From assembly GCA_019648995.1 (NCBI GenBank), contig BLXT01007237.1, positions 1,178,010 to 1,225,211 on the forward strand: DNA of 47,202 bases. The letters run 5' to 3'. Origin of the DNA: Plakobranchus ocellatus. Taxonomy: Eukaryota > Mollusca > Gastropoda > Plakobranchidae. The notes under the pieces were generated by a model, which worked only from the letters and a program-made list of their open reading frames with translations, made no database searches and was not told the origin of the DNA. Positions 23,084-35,000 of the stretch are shown here, piece after piece. Positions within the stretch are counted from its first letter, which is position 1; each line of letters starts with the position of its first letter. The translations under genes and the position numbers were made by a program.

Positions 23084-26000
23084 CTGTACATGAAAAAAAA
23101 TGAGTTTTAGTGATGATTTCTGAGCCTACATCTTACCAACTGTTTGTAGATTAATCTGCCTATCTTTAACTTTTTCTATCACCTCCTGCAAATGAAAAAC
23201 GATACAAGCTTTGACAATGATTTCCGAACCTGTAATTTACCACCTGAGCCAATTACAAAGTATGCACCCTATCACCACAAAGTGAGTGCTGTCGGAACAG
23301 GAACAAGTGTAATGAGAGTGGAATAGCTTTTTAAAAAAAAAATTACATCAGTCTTTGGAGATGCTGGCAATGTTTGATATTATTTGATGACTTGGGCAAT
23401 GCGCTACAGGATGTGTGAAATAAAAAAAATGTTCTATGGCTGAACTTGTAGATACATCTGCTCCACTTCTAGCACCAGTTGTTCTTCAGCTTCTCCGTCA
23501 AAGTCCAAATAAGCATTAAACTGTACAAAGTAACGAGAAAACAAGAGCCTGTGTGAGAGATAAGCTGATGTTAAATCTAACCCTCTGCTTAATTTAAATG
23601 TCACGTCAATTTCAGCCCGATTTAAGTCTGACTTATTGCAAGTCACGCTGGTGCAATCGCAAATGAAGCTTAAGTCTCGACTGAGCTGAGGTTTAGTCTA
23701 AAGCGTGGTTCAACCACACTGGTGTAAACTAGTGATTAAGTCAGCTTCAGGAAATACTAACAAAGAAGAAAAGCACATGAGAGGATGGCATTTTTAAAAA
23801 AAAAAGAATCAAAGCTAGGAAGATAGACAGAGAAGCAATACTCAGAGAAAGTTTTTCCATCTTACTTTTTCAGGGTTGAGAGCTCTCTGTAAGGCTTGTG
23901 GACTGAGATAGGAGTTTGTCAACAAGCGCCTTAGTGGATTAGAGTAGAGTACATTTGGTCGCAAGGTGCGGCGGCGACAGAACACACGGCGCCTGATGAA
24001 ATTGGGGATGATGCGCTCCACATCCAAGGCTAGCTCCACCTGCATGGCCATCCTCTTGAGACCTGCCTGTTCCTGCACTGCTTTTATATCATCAACAGCC
24101 AGACCGACCTACAGGAAGGAGGAGATAAAGCTTAGGATCCATTGGCAATGTTTATGGAAAATAAGAGCAGCAAGTAATAATGATGATTTCATTCTTGCAT
24201 GAATATTTGCAGCAGAACATCCCTCAGCTGCCAAGAACTCGATAACAGAGCGCTGTTTGATGAGAAGGTCATTGGACATCGCCATTGTCTCATAAACATG
24301 GCTACCCCATCGCGTGTTGCGCTTCACTGCATTATGAGTACAAATGATGTCACACAAACTTGTTGTTCTAGTTAAGCTTAGAAAAACGGTTCGAAAATAT
24401 ATGTTAGGTCGAAATTTTAGGTCGATGTGACGAAAATCGGCTGAGTTATTAGCAAACGGAACTTAATTATCAGCCTGCCCTCGTATCTTATTTTGAGTAA
24501 CTATTCCTGATACTGTCATCATTTATGACCACTTTAATTGAAGTATAATTGAGAGCAAGATTTAAACAGGCTCTTTTAGATATTACAGTGGTGGTTTTGA
24601 AAGATCTATGTCATCATTTTGGTTATGCATGGCATACATCTTTTTTCTCAATCTATTTTTTATGTTTATTTCAGAGGTTTATATCTTCAAATCCATTCCT
24701 AGATTGATATGAAAAACAAGTGCTGTGCATGTTAGGCTTTACAGAGGTTAATATCTTCAAATTTAGTCCTAGATTGATGTGCGTGTTAGGCTTTAAATAA
24801 GTGACAAGGGCCAACAACAATACGAAACTGCCTGGGTTTAGAGGGTTTGCAGAATGCATGTATATACCATACATAAAATGTGGAATGTAACAAGTAATGG
24901 GGAAAAGAGTAAACTTTCATTTTTTAATATGACTGGTTGGTTCTTTGCATAAAACCCTTCAACTGCAAGTTGATCTCAGGTTTTCAAGCCCTTATCAGGC
25001 CAAGTGTCAGTGGCAGCTAGAACTCAAACCTGTAAAGGAAAGATCCCTGTGAACACTTCAAAGTAGGTTTGCTAGCCCTTGTGCCACAAACAAACCTTCT
25101 GATTTTGCAATGAGAAAAAAATTATAATTGCTTTTCTAGCTTAGCTTATAGAAGATTTGGACCATGGGAACAAGCCTTTACACTGTGGTCTAAAAATGAG
25201 ATTTCACAGTGAAAAACGTACCAGCAGATTCATGATGATGATGCTCATGATCACAAGGAAGATGACAAAGATGGTGTATGAGGCTGCTGGGTACAGGACA
25301 TCATTACTATCGTCATTGAAAATAGAGTCATATTCAAACTCTCCAATCATCATCACCGATGTTTTGATCAGTGACTTTGCAACTGAGTCAAATGGAGACT
25401 GAAAAAAAAGAACAAAGAAGTTCAGCAATAGCATGTATGGTGTAAATGACTTTTATTAATTATGGTTATTATTTACTAATAGAGGCAAAGTTGACATAAT
25501 ATGATTTAAAGTCGTTTTTTTTAATGGTGTAACTTACTGCAAATCCTACAATAGGTAAGTATTGTATTGATATAAGTATATAGTGTTATTCTACTGCTTT
25601 TTCTGAATAATTCACAGTTTATTTGAAGGTTCTATCTTTTTTAGTTCCTGAGATACGGCCGATTATGCGTGATGGGGTAGCGAAACATGAAATGGAGAAA
25701 AATGAGTTTAAAGTTTAAAGAAAATTTTAGACAGGGATTAGCTAGATCTAGATCTAGGGCTGTTGGAATGACTAGTAATTTGAAACCTAAACGAATGAAA
25801 AATTTCTTTTAAAGACTAATAACCTAGAATTTTGAGATCGTGTGAGGATTCAAATTTGTGTTTTGACATTTTTTTCTGGGAGCTTGCTAACAGTGTAGAT
25901 CTAGAAATCTCGATACAGTACTTCGGCTAAACTAGATCTAGATCTAATCTAGATCTAGATCTAGTTATGATCTCATCTATGATTATGTCTTCAATTGTAT

Positions 26001-29000
26001 TATCTGAATCAGAAGGCAATTCGCTATCAGAATCTTCTCTTGTTCCAAAATAGTTATGAAAAACTTCTTGATAAGCAATTGTATCGGTAGCGTTTAGATT
26101 CAACAAACAAACGAGTGTCTCAACAGAGTCTTCTCCGGGCATCGCCATTTTCGAAACTGGTGCAGTTTCTATGCATTACAAAGGTTATGAAAACAAAATT
26201 TATCCTAAATTCTTATTTCAAGATATTTTACTTGGACACTTGATGTTTTTCAGTATAAAAATAAAAAATCAGTATTTTGCGACGGTTAGCGGTCTTTTAC
26301 TAACAAATTTAAGCCAAAAATCGATAGCTAAACATAGAACTAATTTTGCTTCTCCTCAAACCAAGGTAGGGTGGAAATATGGATGCGCACGCTTTGTAGC
26401 TTTTTCAAATCTGTGCGCACTACTTCTCATCTTTTAGTGGACATTCTGCCCGTTTCGATGGTATACAATATGTAGAGGTTATCTCAAAGGATTTTAACAC
26501 TATGATGAATTCAAACATCCAAATTTTTCAAGTCTGTGAAACTTAGAATTCGGCTTTTTTTTACCGCACTTGGCTTGAGTTACAGATGGAGGTGGCCTCA
26601 GAAAATATTGAAATTAAAATATTTCTGATATGAATTCATTTATTTTTTTTTGTGCAAATGAAAAATCATAAGTTCATGTATATTTCTGAATGAAAACCCC
26701 AAAATCGTTAAAAATGATAGTTCTATGTTTGAAACGCCCCCCTGCAAAAACAAGACCAGCGACATCCGAACGGTTTTCCCGAATCGCCACACATATATAG
26801 ATTCTAATTAACAACTTTTCTCCTCTTGCTATGTAACATTTATTCTATCATTGGATCTTAGGCTTTGCAATGCATATGTGATAATCATGATGTCTCTTGT
26901 GTGATAATAAACATTCTATGAGATTCCTGTGTAGAGAAAATATAAATGCTTGCTAAACCCAAGCATGTTCAGTATTATTGCCACTCCTCTCATAACTTGT
27001 CAAAATTTGAATTTCAAGTACATTTTATACAACACCACACAAAAGATTCACAAAATTCTCTCAAGAATTCTAAGACAATAACTAACAAAGAAAAATACAA
27101 TATGTGTGCCCGTCTAACAAGAAATTCTGGTTGCAGTCAAAACTAATTTAAGTTTGAATGAGTTACAAAATTAAAAGGATCAGTTTCTCTGTGTTCACAA
27201 TTTTCAACAGACATTCTCTGAGCTAAATGATGATAGTGAAAATAATGTTCAGTTTGAATCCTATACAATGTGAAGCAATCAAAGCAGATGAGTCACACGT
27301 GGCTGAGGATATTATACTTTAAGCCTGTCAAACATTATTTAATAACATGAAAAGACCAGAAAATGTAATCTTCAACTCACGTAACTTTTAACAGAATTTG
27401 GATGGACACACAAAACTTTATGGACACACAAAACTTTATTTCTCTCTGTATTACGCTCTTAATCTGAAATTTCCAAAATCTGATTTGTGATTCATTAGCT
27501 CTGCCTGCCTCACAATTATGCTGTCAATCAATCAAGACACAAATAGACTCATTTATAAGATTGCCGAACTATTTAGATAAAAAAAAAAAAAAACAATCAT
27601 TTGCAAGAATACCTGGTTCTGAAATAGAGCATAAAAGGCCATGGCAAAGGCAATGATGAAGAGGAAAAACACAATGAAGAACTGGCTGAAGGTGAAGAGA
27701 ATATCTGTGAACATAACAACGTAGATCCCAAACCGTGGAAACTTCTGGATGAAGAGAACCAGATCCACCCAGGCCAGGAATACAGCAACTGCTCCGAGGT
27801 GCCATTGCCACTCCTAGACATAGAAGTAATAAGTACACAATTCATTTTGAAGGACTGTTAAATAAATGTGGGCAAAAAAGTAGTAGCTATAGGAAATGAA
27901 TTCTTTCTAGGTGGAGGTGTATATTTGTTGTGTGCTTATATGTATAAGATAGTTGTGGTGGCAGTACAGAAAAGGTGAAAAGAGGACAGACAAGGAGTTA
28001 GAGTGACAGACACAAGTCTACGGAAGTTAAAAGTACAGTCTAAACAAAGAGATAGATATGTGAGATATAGTGTTGGGTGAGGGACAACAAAGCATGCAAG
28101 TAAAATGAAGAATATCTGCCCACTCAACTCAAACTGCATTTAAAGAAGAGAGGGAAACAAGTCTTTTTTCATTGCATCAAATTACGAATAATTCCCCAAA
28201 AGCATGTTTCAGATTTTAAAATAATAGTTTCCTTGCTTTTCACTAAAGAGTAATTAATAATCTTTTACAGCCTGCTACTTGATCTGCTAGATAATTTTTA
28301 TCAGTTGAAATCTTTGACAGATTATGAGAAAATTTTTAAATACATGTTTAATCACCTTTTTCCTTTAATTTCTTTGGACTCTTTTCAAAAATTATTATCT
28401 TGTCCCATGTAAATCCAAATGCAAGAAGTCATATTGCAATTTACAGTTTGAATTTTTTTTTTTTAAGCAGATAAACATCTAGCAACCACTCCTAGTTATC
28501 TGAATGTTGCACTATCACTTTTTGAGAAAAATGAATTTTAAGCTTGTTTTTTCCCTCTTTGAAGTCCTTTTGCACCATTGCAAATTTCACACCAAAAAAT
28601 TTCGGGCACTTTCAAAGCTTTAAATTTATGTTTAAGATGCAACCTCTGATGCCTTTTGACTGTTTGCAAGACATTTTCATTGTGTCAACCGTTTTTCTCT
28701 TTCCTTACACATATATTGAAAAGGATTGGTCTCTGAATCTTTCCTTTAAACAAATATATCAGTCAAGAGATGTGCTCGCAATGACAACCAGTAGTTCACT
28801 GAATTTTTTTTTTTGTTGATCAATGATCTGGTATTTAAAACCAGTGGTCCAGTGACATTTTTCTAACACATTTATTGGTTACCAATGATACTATGGTAAA
28901 TAAAACCAGCGGTTCTCTTATTTTTTTTATTTACACATGTATAGGTCACCAATGATGCTCTAGTGAAAAAAAAACGTGGTTCTCTAAGGTTTTTTTTACA

Positions 29001-32000
29001 CATGTATTGGTTACCAGTGATGCCCTCGTAAAGAAACTCAATGGTTCTCTGAATTTTTTTTTACACATGTAATGGGCATCAGTAATGATATAGAAATGAA
29101 ATCAGTGGTTTTCTGAAAATTGTTTAACTTACATATCGGTAACCAGTGTTGCTCTGGCATGTATTGAAGCTGATCACAAGCAGTAATGCAGTGACATACA
29201 CAATCCATTCAATCAAGTTTGTCCATCCCAGATAATTCAATTTGGCCTGATAGATCTGCATCATCTGTGTCAAATGAACAGCATTGAAAAAAGGATCTGA
29301 ATTTAACGGTTTAATTAAATAAGTAGAATCCACAGCAACAATGGAAATATTGATCAATGCTCACATTCCACTCGTGACATTTTCACTGATAAACCAACAA
29401 CACTTTGAAATAATACAAATAAGGAAAACATAAAATCCAAAAAAAAATATTAATTCATATATGGTTGTGATATCAAAGAGTTCATGATAATGTGATCTTT
29501 TTTAAATCTTATGCAGATCAGTTCAACAGATTTTCATAAACTGTGGGGAAAGTTTTAAATCAGTCATGGGTTCTGTACAAAGTTTATACGAAAAAGATAA
29601 AAATGCAAGTAAGAAATTAACAGTTCAACCTTTTCCCTAACCTTATTTGTAACTGAACAGATTTTCCACAGAAAGCTTTAAAAATGATGATTTATAGCCA
29701 GTTTAAGGCATAGCAGACAAGTGCAGAGATCAGGCCAAAAAAAGAAGGATTGTGGGTCAGTCGAGTCAAAAAAAGAAATTACGGAAAAACATAAACTCTC
29801 ATAGATAAACAGAAAGTCCTCTTTTATGACATTTTTCTCTCAGATAACACAATGTACTCATTTCATGTCATCTTTCTCTCAGATAAACTGAATGTTCTCA
29901 TTTCATGCCTTCTTTCTCTCATTTAAACAGCATGTTCTCATTTTAAGTCATCTCTTGGATAAGGAGATTTTCTTATTTCATGTTAATTATCTCTCAAACA
30001 TGCAGAATTTTCTTATTTCATATAATATTTTGTTCAGATATACATCATGATTCACTTTGTCACTGAGGAATATTTTCATTTCCAAATATCTTTCTCTAAA
30101 GCAATAATATTTCCAACTTAAATAATCTTTTCCTTAGAATGTTCTCATTTGAAATTGTCTTTTTCTATCCGACCTACCTCTTTCAGTAAGTTGAAGCCTG
30201 CTAGGGCAATGATGACATAAGTTGCAATCCTTGCAAAGGAGTTTTGCTCATAGGACAAGCCACTACAGTCATTGTTCTCTATTTTTGATCCATTTTTGCC
30301 ACTGTCAAAACATTAAAAAAAAAGGTAGGGGGTAGCCGGATTAGTTGTGTAATGTATAAATGCAAGTTACTCAAAAATAAAAATCTGCAAATTTATTCTT
30401 ATTTTAAAAGGTGCATATCTATATTTCCAGAGCTATATAGAAAATAAAAATGTTGTCTGCCTATCCCTGCATTCTGTTATTTGAAGAAGATATCACTGGG
30501 CTTCATTATGAGTAAAAGGTGAAAAGTCAGTGAGGTCAAACACTATATGTCCATTCCCTCAATTATTATTTTTTGTAAATGATCTATACATTCATTTTTC
30601 ACCCAGCTTTTTTAAGATATAGGAGATGAAATTTTAGTCAAAATTGTCTTTTTTTTTTAAAGTACTGATTATATTTTTCTGTAAACACTTTCATAACTCT
30701 CCTTGATTATGAAGTATTAATGATAGCGTTGTTTTCCCCCTTTAGCATGTAAAAAATAGTGTGCAGGAACACATTTGTTACCAATAACAGATAGAAATTG
30801 TGCACATCCATCTACGGCAAGCAAGCCATTCCTAGATTTACCCTACCTCTGGTTACCAGACACTCTGTTACCATTAAAGCTTTTTTTTCTGTGAATATTA
30901 CAACTAATTTACCAATCTCTTACATCTGTGAAACTTTTAGATATTTACATGGGAAACATTATTTTGTTAGCCTATGTAATTTTATAGAATTGAATTAGAC
31001 ACAAAAACTTGTAACTTAGATTAATTGATTGATTGACTTATTTCATACAGATTACTAAGAAAGCCAACAGCCCTTTTCAGTTTGGTCTTTAAAGGAAAAC
31101 CCACAAATTTGTACAAATATCAAAAGGTTAATAATTTCATACTTAAATATGAAGAAAAATGAATTGAATGAATTATTATAAAATTACAATTGAAACATGT
31201 AGTTAACATTGATGGTTAGACATGAAAAAGGTTTTTAAACAATAATAATAATGAAAAAAAAAAAAAACGCCATAAAAGAATGCTACCACGTAGGATGGTA
31301 TTGAGAACAGAAGGATAAAGAAAATATTATTTTATACACTTTAAGAAGCTTGCATCATCAGGGTTGCCAACCTTCAAAAAATTGCAAAGCCTCTACGTTA
31401 AAAAAAGAAACGACAGAAATCATGGATGAAACAAAGGGCATATAGAGAGAGTATTTAATTACCTTCATGTATAGATAACAAAATAATGTACAATAATATT
31501 GCACACATTATAAAGATATTGAACAGGTTTGTAGGATGAGTAGTTTGACTACTAATTCAGGCATAAAAGTAATATTTTACAGATTTTTAATGAGATGACA
31601 TCATCACTCATAGCTTGATAACTGGAATCTTAATGAAGCAGGACATATTTCAGATAGGTTGATTGTGACTCCTGCATAGACTCAATCTAGCAAATATCTA
31701 GATCTAGAGGCTAGGCTGATCCCTGATTGTCAAGTTACAAAGCATTAATCTTACCAATAAGATAATGATCAGGTGACTCAGATATCAGAGATGGGCACAA
31801 CTACCCCAAAAAAAATCCTTAGATAGTCGCATAGATGGTGCAACCGCCGAAGGCAGGAGCATTTACTGAGTGTCACAAACACCAGAAATAAAAGGATGAT
31901 AATACCTCNNNNNNNNNNNNNNNNNNNNNNNNNNNNNNNNNNNNNNNNNNNNNNNNNNNNNNNNNNNNNNNNNNNNNNNNNNNNNNNNNNNNNNACAACT

Positions 32001-35000
32001 ACCCCAAAAAAAATCCTTAGATAGTCGCATAGATGATGCAACCGCCGAAGGCAGGAGCATTTACTGAGGGGGGAATATCCTGAATTTCGGAAAAATCCGG
32101 AGAATGCCCATCTCTGCAGATAAAGACAGGATGCACAAGAAACAATGAGTGATGAGGCACAAACTACTTACTATGTGTTAGGAGGATCAGTTGTGATCAT
32201 ATAGGCAGTGAGAAAGAACAAGAACACCAGGTAGACAGCAAAGGACAGGTAGTAGAAGAAGCTGCCAAATGTGTTCCACTTGTGCTGCAGGAGAGATGTC
32301 ACCAGTGGATGGGCCAGCAAAGCCTCTCGCTCTGTTTGTATCTGGTTTGTAAGAACAATGCAAAATATAAGCAAAACAAAGAAAAAAAAAAACAAGATGT
32401 GCACTGCAATAAGAGCCATTTGATACCTCTCAAAAATGCAAAAGTAAGTCTCAAAAGAATATCAGCTTTGACTCACTTAACTATTTGAAAAAGAAGACAG
32501 CTCACTCAATTTTTAGTTTCTTCTTTCCTTAGACATATCCTATAATAAAACTGTTCATCCTTTTGTGTGACATAGTGCAATAGTAAAGGCAAGCTACAGC
32601 TGGTAGAAAAAAATATTCAAAGGTTTAGTTATACTAGAAAACATTTGGGCAGAAATACAGAAATAATATGTGCCGTGTCATCAGAAAACAACTCATTTTG
32701 TGGCAGAAACTTGTCTAAAGAATATAGGTTAGTAGTCACATCTCTCAACTTTTCACATTTAAAAATCTATACAGCCAGTTTTGTTACATTATTACACATA
32801 TTTTTGAAGTTTTGCATTCACAACAATCTGAATAAATTTTGTTCTCATTAAATACTGCAGATTGTTATTTATTTCCAAAAATTAAGAAGTCCTACTGAAC
32901 AATCTGTTGCATTGATCAATGGAATTCGATAACAGGAGAAGTAACTAAGCCACACCTCCAGATCAGTGTAGTTTTCGGCTTAAAATTTATAGTTAACGAC
33001 AGTGTGGAAAAAGAAACTCTTTAAATAGTAATCTGAAAACATAATGAATCTCATGCTGACCTCCTATTGCAAAATATCCTATTACAATTCAAGACCCTAC
33101 CATTATTAAATTGATAAATCATATCAAAATTAGAAATTGTTCCATAGAAGTTTTCAATGACTTATGGCATATAGTTCAATACGTTCCAGAGCCAGGGGTA
33201 TGGTAATCACAGATAGTAGTACATAAAATAGTCGAGAGTGAATTGCTTGTGAAAGAGTATGGCAAGATAAAGCAAGGATTGAAAGAAAAGCAAATAGCCA
33301 GGATTTCAAATATCAAAAAAAGAAGAAAGCAAGGGAAACCGTGTAGTGGCTTGTTTATTAATTTGTTGTTTTGTTTTGTTTTGTTTCCAGCAATATGCAA
33401 AGAGATTTTGTAAGAGGATAAAAAGTTATGCAGAAAATAAATTCACAATCAAAGCTTTCCTAATACATTTTATAATCTGGGTTCTGAAGTAAATTCTAAA
33501 TTAGATTTGTGTGGGATAATTCTGCATGCACGACTGTGCAAAGGTATTTTATTTGTAATGCTATAGTGACATGGTCTGTTCCCATGCAGAAATATGTTGT
33601 AAGTATAGGAAAGGCGTTTTCATAGCAATATATGGGGATGCTCAACTCACTTTTTCTAAATGTTTATTTCTAAACTGAAAAGAGCATCATTGAATCAGAT
33701 TTATAGTAAGGTGCAATTTCATACAAAACTTTAACAAAGAAAACATCGTGAAACTTAGTGAAAGAGTTAGAAAATTGAAATTAGAGCATCAGATCAACCT
33801 GTAATGATTGAAAAAAATGAAAAAAAAAAAAANAAAAAAAAAAAAAGGTTCCAAACTGGACTCTTAGCAATACAATAATTTTTAGACTAATTTTTATTTT
33901 ACAGCCATCATTATGATTTTACCTTTTTGTCTCTACAAAGAAAATGTTTTTCAAGATCCTTTTTTTTCCCATTGCCCTTCAATGATTTTCAATAAATTAC
34001 TTGATAATTGAAGTGATTTTTTTTAAATCACATTTCTAATTTTGTGATTTAGATAGAGTACATGGTTTTTCTCATTCCAGCTTCATTTATAAATCGTGAA
34101 TTACCATGATGAAAACAAGACAGTCTGACAGTTTTGTGATGCACATTATCCTAAAATATTTTTCTGCTGATCTTTCAGCTATAAAGTCACATCAGATTGA
34201 AATAACTCCAAATTATCTTTTCAACTCATTGTTTTCCAGCAAAGCTCTCACTAACATATTAAAGAGAAATCTCTTAAACCTTTGTTATTTATCTATGATA
34301 AGAAACCTTTCTTATTTATCCATGAAGCACCTGAAACAACCTAGAAAAACTTAAGAAAAATACATGAAGGGCTCAATGGAAAAACAAGATATGTCACACT
34401 TGACACCTTATTAAATTGATCTTTTAAGAAAATGCTATTTTAAAATGTTGATGTAATGTGGACTGACTGATCTTACTGTGCAAGTTCTTCTTTGAATGGA
34501 GGAACATCACCAAAGCTGCAAGCTAGGGTAAAAAAAGTAAAGTGGGTCCCACGCTTAGTCCAAGCATCGGGGAAGCAAGAGAAGGGTCCTGATTGTTCTT
34601 GGCATATGGCATGATGAAGTAATTTGCTATTGCTTTCCTCCCCGCCTTTACTTTTGCCGTGTCTTAAGAGACCTACAAGTTAGGGTACATATCTCAAAAT
34701 TATGCAGCTTGTGACTGGTTTGGTTTTTCCATTAAACTTTTCATATGTTTTCCATTATTAATATTTTATCATAAATTAGTAGCAAATTACTAGAAATTAA
34801 TTTAATACTCACAATTTTGTAAAGCTTTGGGCCAAGGATTTTAAAAAATGGTCTAGCAAGAAAGTGACTTGAATGTTTCATCTCACACGAAATTATTGTA
34901 GTTGATGTGGAATCAGCTTTTGAAAGTAATTAAGTTTGTTGTTAAATCATTACAAGATTTAAAGTCTTTTATAATTTAGCATGAATATATTTACGATATC

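Larger units (their letters stand above)
24109..25221 (-). other. TRPA intron with HTH fragment and 70-bp duplication
   Basis: Apart from the two listed repeats no coding signal is seen. Confidence 0.6.
30302..32171 (-). other. TRPA intron with SINE-like and hAT-like repeats
   Basis: The intron contains the repeats at 31021-31170 and 31786-32116 and otherwise AT-rich sequence. Confidence 0.6.

Noticed and set aside
31370-31400. CAGGGTTGCCAACC, a possible hAT-like end
   Set aside because: A single short match without a partner end.
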